A stretch of DNA of 64,000 nt, taken from contig NC_046675.1 of the NCBI RefSeq assembly GCF_003369915.1, positions 7,626,001 to 7,690,000 on the forward strand, written 5' to 3'. The translations under genes and the position numbers were made by a program. The DNA is from Drosophila miranda. Taxonomy: Eukaryota; Arthropoda; Insecta; Diptera; Drosophilidae. The stretch's first letter is position 1, and each line of letters begins with the position of its first letter. Below the pieces are notes generated by a model. It was not told the DNA's origin, ran no database searches, and saw only the letters and a program-made list of their open reading frames with translations. Below, one piece after another: positions 24,986 to 37,800 of the stretch.

Positions 24986-25555
24986 CTAGAGCCCTGCCTC
25001 TTGGGCTGCTGCCGTAACTGCCGCTGCCACTGCTCCGGGCTGCGAAGTGGACGTGCCACTGCTAATGCTAGTCCTGGTGGTGTCGTCGCTGGTCGTCTCA
25101 CTGAAATCCTCGCTGCTGCTGCCGCTGCGCTGGTTCAGCTCGTGCAGCCGCATCACCAGCGGACGGAACAGCGCCTCCGGGAGATTGGCCCGGAGCATCT
25201 CCAGCAGGGAGCCCGGGTGCGTGCACAGCATTATGGCGTTGCACAGGTGAGTGAGGCCCTCGTCCACGCGACCCTCTTTGATGTGGCGCTCGCCCTTCTT
25301 CACCTCCTTCACGAAGTGCATCTGCATCACCAGGTCTTGGTCGTCCTCTTCGTTGTCGTCGGCTGCTCCCGCCTGTCCAGTGCCGCCTCCGCCGATTCCC
25401 AGGTGACTCGTTGCCTGACGCAAGCGACGCTCGTGCACCCTCTTCTTGTAGTCCGGGGCCCTAGTGCGCTTCCGGTCAAAGTAGAAACAGTAGCCAAGGA
25501 AGAGGGCACCGGCCGTGCCCAGAGCCATCAATTGAACCGATCCCAACGACGCCAT
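24986..25555 (-). CDS. tomboy20: tomboy20, Tom20-like mitochondrial import receptor
   Basis: Single-exon ORF of 189 aa from MASLGSVQL; an in-frame Met eight codons further upstream (25579) is possible but less Tom20-like. An N-terminal transmembrane anchor (residues ~10-24, TAGALFLGYCFYFD) is followed by basic residues. A MAS20/Tom20 receptor domain follows (HFVKEVKKGERHIKEGRVDE, then HLCNAIMLCTHP), and the tail is Ser/Thr-rich. Tom20 proteins sit in the mitochondrial outer membrane and bind presequences for the TOM complex. The absence of introns and the Ser/Thr-rich tail suit the fly Tom20 paralog tomboy20 rather than Tom20 itself. tomboy20 is believed to be a retrogene; that point is recalled knowledge, not seen here. 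Confidence 0.85.
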   Translation of the reverse strand: MASLGSVQLMALGTAGALFLGYCFYFDRKRTRAPDYKKRVHERRLRQATSHLGIGGGGTGQAGAADDNEEDDQDLVMQMHFVKEVKKGERHIKEGRVDEGLTHLCNAIMLCTHPGSLLEMLRANLPEALFRPLVMRLHELNQRSGSSSEDFSETTSDDTTRTSISSGTSTSQPGAVAAAVTAAAQEAGL

Positions 25556-28088
25556 TTGCGAACAAAAATCACTCTTCAAATTTACCGAAGAAACAAAATT
25601 AAAATTTATGAAAAGTTAGTTTAACTACAAATTTAATTTTGGAACAAAAAAAGTATGAAACGTTCTGGGAACTCTTTTGTGTTTGAATGTAGGACTGTGC
25701 TGGGTTAGGAATTGTATATCTCAATGGGATAAACCTTTCAAATCCGGAAATTTCAAGGCTGAGTCGATGTTTTGTGTTGCTATGGTTTGTGTTAAGGAGA
25801 GTTTTCTGATATTTTATGCTCTTAAAGTTATCCCTCGGGCACAGATCTTGATGCACATCCCCCCAGGAACCCCAGAAAATGCGGTAGCAACAGAAAAGAC
25901 GAACAACAGTCGCACAATACGTATTTATTGCTTCGTTTTTTTCCCTAGTCGATGTTGTTTTTGCTGCTGATTCGCAACAAATTAATTAGCCAACAATGCA
26001 CAATAGGTTGATCACGTTTTGTTGGCGGTGAAAAAACGGCACGGAAATGCCTGGCAAGCTGGCAAATGATTGACAATGACCAGCAGCAGTAATGGCAGGT
26101 GCATATTAATAGTTAAATCATCTTCAAAGTAGTCGAAAGCATAAAGAGAGAGGAGAGGTGGCAGTAAAACAGATGAATTTTCAAATTCAAAACAACCGCC
26201 AAACGTAAAAATGGCCTGTTCACCGTTTACCAGCACTAAATGTAGCGAATTTGGAATTTCCATAGAAATTTGTTAAGTAAATGTTGCAGAAGGGAATGTT
26301 GCGAAATTGGTATTTTCATACATGTTGCAGCATTTACGGGCACGCTGAAAATATGTATTTTTCCAGTATTTTTAAAAGTATTTTTATTTGAAAATAATGC
26401 ATTTCTGTGGTATTTTTGCGCTTTCGGCTTACGGTCACATGCGCCATATGATTTTGTTTTGACTTATTTTTGTTTCTTCCAAAAAAACTCGTGTAAAATG
26501 TTTAATTTATTAATTAGTTAATAAGAACCCGTGCAATAACTAGTTTTAGAAGAGCCACCCCCATCGGTGACTGACCTGGCCAGCGATTGACCACCCCAGC
26601 GGGAGCGTGATTCGGCCTTTTTGGGGGCCAGAATCATGCCAGCGGCCGCAGCCGAGCATTGTCTGTTGTTGTTGTTGTTGCTGTTGTTGTTCGTGTCGCC
26701 TGTTGCCAAGCAACGAAAAACGCAAACACAACAAGTTACGGTTACGTCGCTGCTCGGGCCACTTCCTTCCGGTCCCATTTTTGCGCCGTAATACAGTTTG
26801 CCACGTTCTCCAACTGCACGGAACCCCGAGTAACCAGTTTGCAATCTATTCCCCCAAACAAAAACCAAAGAAATTTCTTTAAGGAAACCCAGGAGTCGTT
26901 AGAGGAGTATTCCTGTTCGGAGGAACATTGGATGTACCTGGAAACTGGAGCACAGCTCCGGGAGGATACTCTTTGGATACTTACCACGACGCAATGGTGA
27001 GTTCTAGAAGGTGTCCGTGTGTCCGTGCTACCTGCTACCTGCCCCATGCCTCATGCCTCATGCCCCCTCTGTAATTATGAAGAAAAACTTTCGAGTGCCG
27101 CAAATGAAAGATCAAAAGCGAGGACAACTTTTCTCATTTCGTAGCTTTTTGAACGCACTGCGGGGGAATTTAACGAATTTCCACTGATGGAGAAAATGAG
27201 AAAATTAGCCAGTCACCCAGCCAGTCAGCCAGCCAGCGGTTTTTCCGCATTTTCATTTACACGCTTTCCCAAGCTCCGCTCAGGTCTCAGACTCTCAGCC
27301 ATTTAGAGACAATTAAGTCGACTCCTGGTCGTGGTCGAACAGCCAGAAACAACCCACCCTGCCAGGGGCGGGACGGAACGGTACGCACATGTGCCACCGC
27401 GCACCCGCCCTCGCATCCATGTCCTTATCCATGTGGCGTGTGCGCCACTGCCACAGACACAGACACTGGCACAGCCATGGCCATGGCCGGTTGCACATTA
27501 CACCGCGCTCGGCCGCCAGGTGTAAGCCTGGCATCTCAGTGCGCATTTCCGCTTTGCTGCCTCGCACTGCCGCCGTCCTGCTTGACTGACTCTGTCCCGA
27601 TCCCGCTCCCCCTTCCGCCAGCACCAAAAGAGGAAAACCAAGAGAACAGCCAAGGGGCAGGGGGCAGGAGCGAACGCACGCCAAGCGAACGCCCGCCTTA
27701 TTACATTCCCATGTCAGCGTCGTCATCATCTTCATTTGATGAGTGGACGGATGGACGGACGGACGGACGTCCATTCTCATAAATGTCAATGTCAATTTGT
27801 CCATCAGATGTTACGGAAATTTCAGTTCTAGATGAGAATGAAATGTTGAAGGGACGTGGGTTGCTTTTGCAGGTTATGGAACTTAAAGGAAATTCCTCAC
27901 TAAATTAATAGAATAATGCTTAAACATCAAGCCTTAGTTGTGGCTTCAAAAAATGCTATCTTTCGAGGGAGGTTAGGTTAGGTTGACCTATCATCTATCA
28001 TTCTTACGGGAGACATATTTATTTACATTCTTTTATTTTCAATCCTTAATTACAATCAAAGGCTATAACTATTGAATTCTTATTTGGT

Positions 28089-28462
28089 ATCTGGAAGATA
28101 TGGTCATTCTTTATAATTCTGCGTTTTTAGTTGTCTCGTATCTTTAAATTTGTCTTTGGAGAGCGGGGCGAAATTTTTAAAATACACTTGAAACAGTGTT
28201 ATATCCCAGGAGTCTGGATACAAAACGGGGTTGCTCTAGCTCTTATATGTTAGCTATAGCTTTAGCTTATAGCTCTTATAGAACTAGGAGGACGGATGTA
28301 AAGACAGATATGGCTCTATCGACTCGGCTATTGATGCTGTTTCAGAATATATATACTTTATGGGGTCGGAAACGCTTCCTTCTGGGTGTTACAAACATCC
28401 ACTGTCCCCACAAATCGAATATACCAATATACCCCTATACTCTTTCTGAGTATTGGGTATAG
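28089..28462 (+). mobile_element. Relic DINE-1/INE-1-like element
   Basis: Degenerate match to the element at 49415-50520. Shared strings include GATATGGTCATTCT, CGACTCGGCTATTGATGCTG and TATACTTTATGGGGTCGGAA, with the terminal form GAGTATTGGGTATAG. Non-autonomous, no coding capacity. Confidence 0.75.
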
Positions 28463-30361
28463 AAATCGAATATCTAATAAGTACTGCCCAAAAAGTTATT
28501 TTCAAAGCAGTAATCAAGAAATCACAAGTATTATAAAAATTTGTGTGTGTACCAATCTTACGGACCAAACCAGTTGTAAGTGTTAGTCGGTTTACAAGGA
28601 AGAAACATAAATCTTCAAATTTTGTTGGTTCTTCAGATAGATACAAAATATACAGATACAGAATCAATCCTATTCCATTAGGGAACATTCCTTGATTCGC
28701 TGTACAAGTGTCCCATAAGCGAACGGACACATTCGCTACGAATAATACGACTAGAGACCACCAGGCTATAATTTATCAATGATATCAATAACCTATCGAA
28801 TCAACCAAATTTGAAAAATCCTCAAGAATTCCTGAAATGTTTGGGATTCAGATGAATTTTGATCTGAAATATTTCAATATTATAGGAAAACATTTAACAG
28901 ATGGAATATTTGTAAATTTCTACTCGAAAACAGAAGTTCGGAAAATTTCCTGGGCACTTCTGATGAAAGTTCCCAGTGGAACCACAATCCACCACGAAGG
29001 TGTATGGAAGAATGCCACAATTTCGTAACCAATTGAAACCCGTTGAAGATAAACCTTGAAAGATGAAAATCTATCTTCAATTCTCAATCGCTTAAAGGCG
29101 AAGGGAAATATTTGAATTAGCATAACTTACACATAAAATATCAATCACCTGCCTGGCACGCATATGCCACGGGCTTGCATTCAGCAGACACATGTGTCAC
29201 GGCCTGACAAAGGATTCCACCCACCTGGAGCTGCTGCAGTCGCAGTCGCAGTCGCAGTTGCAATACGAAACATGCAAAGAAAGCGTCACGCTCTCTGGGC
29301 TTGAGTCTCCCTGTTCCTATGCCAACGCAGCTGCCATCGGAGCTGCCTCCTCCGAGATCCTGTACGGAGAACGGGGCTCAGGGGTAGGTGGACACTCCGA
29401 AAAGGGGTCAATGCCATGGGCCAAAATGCACCCACTCACACACACACACACTCAGGCAAACCCACGTCCTGTGTCCTTTTATTTAACTTTTCAAGCACTC
29501 GTATCTTTCGCTCTTTTGCTCTCCTTCTGGAGCCGACCAGCCATGTGCATTGTGTTCGTAAACCGCCTCATTTCAGGGTCCATTATATTCCATCACCGAA
29601 TTCAAATGAATTTCCCTCTCGCTCTGGCTGCAGCAGGCACCAACACAGGCAGCGTTTTGACCGATTCCCTATTACCAAAACTATCAACCCCCTATGGCAT
29701 TGTCATTGCCAATGGCTCTGGCTCTTGCACTATTTCTGGCTGCTGCTGCTGCTGTTAGCCCTGGCTCTTGGCCAGTTCAGGGAAAAATTTTTCCCCATGT
29801 TGTAGTTGCATTTACACGCTCAAACAAAGCGCAGCAAACGGGTTGAACCGCACTAGAAAAACAATAGAATATTGTGTATATAGAAACGTTTAAACCCAAG
29901 CGGAACTCCCAAAACGGAACTCTATTCGAAGGTATACAACATCCACTTGGAAATCCCCAAAGAAGGCTCTCTACAAAATAGAAACAAATCTGCCCGAAAA
30001 AACACAAGTTATTTGATCAATAATTTGCCATTTGCGCGTCCTTAGTGATTTATTTTACAGGTGTGTTTGTGTGTGCAAAGTGTATGTGTGTGGGTGTGTC
30101 GTGACTGGAAAACTTCCCTCAAAAGCTGCACTTTTCACGCGTCAAAATTTATGAGCTTCGGCCCGCGCGTCGTTTGATTTGTGCACTGAAAGCCCCGGCA
30201 CTTTGCATTTCCGACCCAGGGTGGGACAACGCATTAGACTGGCCCCCCAGCCCCTGCACCCGAAAAAGAACTCCCGACGGTTCCTGGACTTCGTTTATTG
30301 TTTATAAACAACAACTCCAGCTCGACGTGACGTATGCCGGGTCGTTTGTTCTGTCTCTGCT

Positions 30362-30411
30362 CCCACCTACCACCTACCACCTACCACCTACCACCTACCA
30401 CCTGCCACCAT
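30362..30411. repeat. CCACCTA 7-bp tandem repeat
   Basis: About six to seven direct copies of a 7-bp unit; the last unit is degenerate. Confidence 0.9.
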
Positions 30412-31498
30412 CGTTCCCGTCTAGCTTATGGGAATACCCCTTTGGGATGGACGGACGGTCGGCTTGACGTATACGTTTACGTTGACGTTGCCAGCGGCAT
30501 TCTCCACCAGACTTATTTACTTTGAGCCGGTTGCCCTGAGAACAAGTGCATGAGAGCCAGTGCCCCCAAGGAAAAGCGCTTGCAAGAAGTGTGAAAATGT
30601 GAACCAACAGCAACACGTCGGGCATCAGGCAGAGGAAAACGCAATTAAAAGCCATCTCTGTCATTGGGAAAACATAATTAAATCACATAAAAGTGGAGAC
30701 AGTGTCAGAATTGATTAACTTTTGCATCCATAAGCCATAAACTGAGAAAATATTAAGAAAATAATAAGCAGAGCAGACATGAATGCCCTTAATTAATGAT
30801 GATATTGAATCGGTTCGATTCATAAGAGAGTGAAATGTGTATTACACGCCTGAGTCCATGATTGATTCTGAGCTGAACAATTGGCCATTTTCGTTCGTTT
30901 AATTGGCCAGGGGCGTCGTAGCCTTCGAGTCTCCAAAGGTGTGTGGGATTATGTAAGTGCTCCACGCTCCCCCTCCCCCACAGAGGCAGAACGGGGGCTG
31001 AGAGAGATTTGTATAGAGCTTTCCCACCCACAGAAACTTCTTCCTGCTTAGATCTAATGGTGCCTTTCCTTTCGGCACTTGACTACGCTCCTGTTTTCGG
31101 TGGAATCCCCCGATAGCTGCCCCCCAAATGTATGCTACACAAAAGATGCCGCAAGAATTGCAGGCAAATCAAAATGGCGGCCAAAAATACCATTGTTTGA
31201 GGGATATATGCATACAGTGAACCCTTAGAACGAGGCCTCCTGCCAGAGACCCTCCTGGAAGCTGTCGCTCAACTGGGGTCTCACTGTATTCTGTACAGAT
31301 ATATTTATACACCATTTTTTATGTTGCTGCTGCTGCTGCGCAGAGAACAAAGCCGCCGAGGAAATCAAAGCAGGAAGAAAATACCTGAGAAAAGTTTAAT
31401 TTCATAGCAACGCCCCAGCGGAAGCAGCACCCACCACCAGCCAGCACTCGGCTAGGGGAGGGGGCGGTGGGTGGTGGGGCAGGCAGCAAAAGATTCCT

Positions 31499-31539
<41 letters not shown>
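31499..31539 (+). repeat. Poly-G homopolymer (41 nt)
   Basis: An uninterrupted run of G about 330 bp upstream of the Rfx start codon. It could be genuine G-quadruplex-forming DNA or a sequencing/assembly artefact. Confidence 0.9.
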
Positions 31540-31869
31540 CGTGGAGGGGCGGATGATGGGTTGATGCTTGCTTTATTGAGGACCTGCTGCTTGAGGCCAG
31601 CATATTATCCACACAAATTGATGAATTTCACTTTCATTGCAGCAGCCACGAGAGGAGAGGAGTGGAGAGTAAAGGAAACCCAAAGAATCAGGAAAATAAC
31701 TACACCTAAGCACCGCCATTGCCTTACGTCCGGAAAGGGACAGCAAACAGAGGGAAGAACGAGAGAGAGAGAGAGGAATTTCACACCGAAAGTGCAACGA
31801 GAGGAGAGTAGAGAAAGAAGAAGTCTTAGTGACAGCTAAACAAAGTAGAATATATAGAACTGTAAGCAA

Positions 31870-34800
31870 ATGACCACGCGCCTGGCACCCCAGCGACAGT
31901 TCATCATCTCGACGCGCTCTGCCGTGGCCAGTGCCAGCGCCAGCGCCGTCGTTGTGGATGCCATCCAGGCGGAGCCAGCGGAGGAGCTGCAGCAGCTGCC
32001 GGAGGATGTGCTGACCGTCGAGGTGGAGAACACCAACAGCAACAACAACCTCCCAACCGCTGCGACCTCCGTAACGACATCGCCCACGCATGCCGAACAG
32101 TTCGAGTTCTGCACGGAGGATGGTGTTGTTGTCTCCGGCACCCTGGAGGATGTTATGACCCAGGTAAGTCCCTGCCTGCCCTGCAAACCTGACCGAAGCT
32201 AACTCTGTGTTCCCGTCAGAACTGCCAGCTCCTGCAGAAGAAACTAAGCGAAGGCGACGACTCTGTGACGGGCACCGCAACCGGAGCCGAGCAGCTGGAG
32301 GTGATACGCGTCGTACTGCCCATGGATGCCAGCGACTCGAGCAACGAGGCGCACATGCCCATCCACGGGCATGTGGTCAACAGCAGCAGCGACATCGGAG
32401 GCACCATCACCACCACAGAGCCGAATGGCAGCACCATCACCCATTCCATACCCATACACAGCATGGCCGACCTGAGCGCCATCAAGAACGGCGTCGATCT
32501 GGCCCAGCAGGTGGCCAATGGCCAGGTGACTGTGGTGCAGGCCACCGAGGATGATGACGGCACGCCATTCATCACCGTTACGGGTGCGTACTAGCTTTAG
32601 GCGGATTTAATGGATGTTCCCAGCAATGGAAAGATATATTCCTGCTGGAATACACATTTCATTAAGCTATTTCTTAGTTATCATCTATGTCCAAGCCGAT
32701 TGAAAGCTATATCCTTGGCAGTCCGTGTTGTATTAGAGAAGAGAGATCTTCTAAGGTGTTCACAACTATTTTCAAGTAGGAGTCTCTCTAGGATTAAGCT
32801 CTAGCTTAGCGCCCTTTGCTGCTAAGCCACACTGCGAGAGAGCCAGTGAATGCAATGCTTAGGAGTCACCCACGGAAATGGTATATTTGTATTATATTTC
32901 TGCTTTTACGAATTGAATATACCCCTCCACCTTGTGTGACCTGTCGCCAGTGATAAGAATACCTATTCCCCCTAGATTTTGCACGTATTTTGTACGGATT
33001 ATGGTTGACAATCCAAACGGTTGCATTCGTTACATGGCTGAAAAGTATCTACTGATGAAATGTCTGCAAAAAATGATGATGGCAGGAAATTTTTTTTAAT
33101 GAGCACCGAAAAAACACTTGCAATTCGCTTTATTCCGATTTATTCGGGGTTACAGCAGCGAACAGAGCAGAAAAAAATCGGGGGAATCCCCGAACAGGAA
33201 ACAAAATCAAAACTGAAAGAGAAACAGAATCCGAAACCGAATGAAGGACGGCACAGGACGGGACGAATCCAATGGCTGCACTTGCATCAAAGCGGAAACC
33301 AACAGGAAACAGCCAACAACAAACAACAAACAGCAAAAGTCGCGGCTTTGGAAACAAACGTAATGACAGGATCAGCATGTCCTGTCCCCTGAGAGGGGGC
33401 GGGGAGCGGGGAGGGGATTGAAAATGTGAGATGAAAATAAGGGACCAGCTTAAAATCCGGCGCTTTTAAACGCTTGCTTGATATCACAATTAAAGCGACT
33501 TAATTTGAAAACTGAAACGAGCAGAGATGAGGACGTACAGGGACCTTCACACAGATAGGACAGGCAAAGGATACGATGAATGGGTGGTTGGATGGCTGGG
33601 CGCGCACCCCGTGGCGGATGATGGGCCGGCCGTGCTACCTGTGTCCGTGGCACGTGCAAAACAAAGTAACAAAGCGCCGAGAGAGGCACACATTTGTGGC
33701 AAAGTGCAGCTGGGATGGACTTAGCTGCGAGTGATATCTGCCGCTGCCCCTGCTGCTGCCGCTGCTGCGGCACACGTAATTATTATATTCCACTCGAGTG
33801 CCGCACAATGAATTAATCGAGATTACACTTTTGGTGAGGAACTATCTCCGGCCGGGATCACAGCCAGAGCCAGAGCCCCGAAAAGGGTCGAATGTTTGCC
33901 CTGGTACTTGATTTTATTAGCGGACAAATTACCACCACCCCGACAGGACAAACATCCTAGTAATCACAACAAATTGAGAGGGCTTCACCGATGAGCACTC
34001 GAGGAGGGTGCGCTCCTCACGTGAATGAGTCGACGACTCACTAATAACCGCCCGCTGACAGCTAAGACCTTCGAGGGGGCATGGCCACTTTTCCATTCAT
34101 CTGAGCCTGGATACGGGTATAGAGTATGCCTGCTTCGTGCTGCCTCTGATTGAGTGAGTGGGCAGCAGTCCACCTTTTGATACAATATGTTGTATTGTAT
34201 TGTATTTTTCAATTGATACGGATTTGCTAGGTCCTCATCGAATCGACGAGGCGGAAGACGGCGCTGAGCTTAAAATGTAATAACGACAGCAACTAAAAAT
34301 AGAAAAAATACGAATACAAAACGGGAATCCATACCAGTTGAAAGAGCTGCAATGGCATTGAATGGGTAGAGAGGTGGTTGGCCTGTGGAAGGGGAGTTTC
34401 CCAGTTCCTAGCTTTAGTCAGGGAAAATCAGCATATGCCGGTCTTCTTTTAATTGTGCCAAAACGGAAAAAAGTTGTTTGGGTAAAATCAAGATAAACGG
34501 AAATTCATTTAATAAAAGCGAGTCGTAGTTCATAATTTTCATGGAGCAAGGGCTATCTCGGAAAGGGCATCAAAGCCAAAGCCAGGGAAGCTCTACAAAG
34601 GACACCTCGTCATGGCTCATGGCCCAACCCCATCCAATGCTGCGGCTCATCCCTTCCGACTCCGACTCCGACAGAAAGGTTAATTGTTTGTTGATGTTGT
34701 CGTAGATGTTGCAGGATAAGCTGCAGTTGTCCCCTGCCATCTATCCCTCATCCCTCTGCCGTCGCACTTGTCTATCCTCGTTATCCTGGCAATTTGTGTT

Positions 34801-37800
34801 CAACTTTCCTACTTGTTGTTGTGGATGCTCTTGCTACCTCCTCCTGCCTGCCAGCCACTCGAATGCTGGCTGCCTCTGTCCTCTGTCTGTACTGGGAAAA
34901 TCGACAAGTGGCAAAGATGGCTCCAAAATTGATAAGTTGATAATGTAATAAACCGTTCGAAGGGACAATATTGGACCATATTGAAGAGCAGGGACATTCA
35001 AAGGGTAGTCCTTATCTTTGCCTTGTTTATGTTATGATTGAAAGTCCAGGCTTATATCTGATGGTTATTGTAATTTGGAAGCAGTACAAAACAGCAAAGA
35101 AAAATACCCCCTATCAGCGAAATGGCAGTCATGCACACGCACTGCATATTGTTTTTTTAAATCCCGGGCATTCGCTTGTACGTTCTGGCATCAATCATCA
35201 TTCCGCGTCAATTGGAAGCACTTGGGAGCAATGACTTAACTTATAGGAATGACTATACGTTAACTTTCTATAAGATCATATGAAGATTTTTCGATCATCT
35301 ACTTTCCAGATGGGATTGATACGAGGTGGTTTGTTTGAGTTCTGATTTAATAAATTGGAGGCCAGGGTTAAAATCTGATATTATATGATGAATATTCCTG
35401 ATCTATGTACTGTTTTCATACTATATTCCTTCTAGGCAATGTCTTACATTTCTAAGAACTGTAAAAACCATTCCTAGGTGAAGTTATTACAGAAGAATTT
35501 TCAATAATTCTATCTCCTAACTCTTGGCTCTGGGCTCTTGGCTCTGAGCTCTCGGCTCTGATTAAAGCTTAAGCCAACATCGGCTGTACATACCTTCATT
35601 CGGAATCTTCTTGTGTGCCAATCGACTTGATGTCAAAAGTCAATTATCAAAGCAAGCTTCCAGGCACTTCTTTCCATTTCCATTTCCTTTCCACTCAACC
35701 CGAAAGTCATTGAAAACCAAAATGTTTTGGTTAGAGTGCGGTCCAATTGAAAAAACCGCAAAAGATCTCGGCTCGACTGGGGGGCGCCACGGCTACGGGC
35801 TGCTACGTAGCAGGAGAATGTGAATAGGTCCAGTCCACCCACACCTGCAGTGCTGCACCTGTCTCACTGTCCTTCGCCTTTACATGACAGAGATAGAGAG
35901 AGAGAGTGCCCGAGGGGCTGACGTTAATATTTACTGTTGAGTGTGGCATGTGGCAAAGGCTCCCAACGGGGGCGAGGCGTCGGGCGGGGAGCCCGCAAAC
36001 TTTGAAGGGCCAAAATTAATATCTGAAATATGTCATATGTCCAACAGTCAAACTTGAACCGCTGACACCGAGGAGATGGAAGTGACCAGGAACAGGATAA
36101 GTGGCCGAAAAATGTGCCCTGACCACGGCAGCCAAATATCGAAAAATTCCACACACACACACGGAACATCGTCCATGGCTCCTTGCCAGCAGCCTCCACC
36201 AGAAACCAACCCTCTTGCAGCATGCCCCATGCCCCAGACGCCCAAAGACCCCAAGAAAGAGGGGAAGGGATGATGCGTGCAGGCAGCAAGCGATTTGGTT
36301 GGCCAGGAGACATCCACATCCGCAGCATCCTGTCCGGGCCCTGGCTCAGGGGTTGCTGAGAGCGAGAGAACGAGAGAGAGAGAGAGCGCCGGGGGTGTCA
36401 GAGCGAGAGAGCAGGCGTCCTAGCAACCACCAAGGAGTCGGGGGGCCAGCCGACTGGGATTGGCCGAGCGGCGTTGCCTTGACGCCGGACGCCCTGTTGC
36501 CATCCCTGTCCCGCTCGGCACAGCATCCTCCTGCGCGACCAGACCACCACTTGTGCAGATCCCAGAAAGACGACTTTGAGCCCGGAATTAGCCGGCACCG
36601 CTTGAAAAATAATACCTGTTCGCGGGGGATAGGTCTGGGGGTTGGATTACTTGCTACAGCAGCCAGGCAGCCAGGCAACCACCCCCCCAGCGTGCGAGCA
36701 GCACCCCGGCAACCACCCAACCACCCACCCACTGCCGCAGCATCCGCCACCAAGCGTTGCCGTTGCCGTCGCCGTTGTTGTAATTTAATTCGTTGCTGCG
36801 CCGCCGTCGCCGTCGTCGTCGTCACCATCGCCATCGCCATCGTCGTTGTCCTCATCATTATTTTCGAAGGCATATTGCTAGGATAACATTTGATTTTGGA
36901 TTCAGTTGTAATTCTACCGTTCGTACGTACTGGCTGCTCCGTTTCCACGACGCCACAAGCCGCCATCCAGCAACCAGCATCCGCTTTCCATCCCAGTCCT
37001 GTTACTGTTACCAGTTCCTTGGCTCCCCGGCTCCCCGATCACTGTTTCGGTTGACAACGCCAGTCACAGATTTAACTTTCGCTCTCACTTTCGGCAGCAG
37101 CTCCTGTCGGGCTGTTGGGCAGTTGGGCAGTTGCCCAAAGCAACCGGGTCGCGTCTCGGCTTACAGCATCCTTGTCCTTGTCGCTGCCGCGTTCTTGTCC
37201 TCGTTCTCATCTGCATACGAATCCCTCTATGCCACATCCGGTCATGCGGTGGCTGTTTGTGTCAAGTGCCCGAGTGTCAAGCGTTGCAGTTACCCGCCAA
37301 GCGGTCCGGCCGGGATCAGCTCCGGGCCGCGCGGATCACATCTGAGAATCGGCTTTGGGGATCGGAGTGGAACCATTTCGCCAGCTCCTTTAGCCTTTCC
37401 AGCCAAACGAATGCATTCGCGGTACGGCTTTGACTATCAGACGCGTCACCACCAACAGCAGCAGCAGCAGCAGCACCTGCACCACCATCACCAGCTCGAG
37501 TCGTCGCCGCTGAACTACACGAATCTCCTCGAGAAGTGCCGCTGCAAGCAGTCGCTGCCAGTCAGCGCCACCCAGCCGCCGCCGCCGCCACTGCCACCCG
37601 CCCAGCTCCAGCTGCAGCTGCACCATCATCATCACCACCATCATCACCAGACGTTCGTGGCCACGGCCAGTGCCGCCGCTTGCTACAGCAGCTCCTCGAC
37701 CATTGAACCTGCTGCTGGCTCCCCAGCATCCGCAGCCTCATTCTCCACAGCCGCAGCCTCCTGTGCGGCCGCCTCCAACTCGGTCTCGGCGGGTCTGGGC

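Larger units (their letters stand above)
25556..31869. other. Intergenic region tomboy20-Rfx
   Basis: 6.3 kb without a supported gene. Contents: CT/CA microsatellites, a relic repeat (28089-28462), a CCACCTA tandem repeat (30362-30411) and a 41-nt G homopolymer (31499-31539). The Rfx 5' UTR and main promoter should lie in the last few hundred bases. Confidence 0.5.

Noticed and set aside
36101-36886. 261-codon plus-strand frame in Rfx intron 2
   Set aside because: Low-complexity translation (GA repeats, Arg/Ala/Val runs) with no splice-compatible link to Rfx and no conserved-looking segment.
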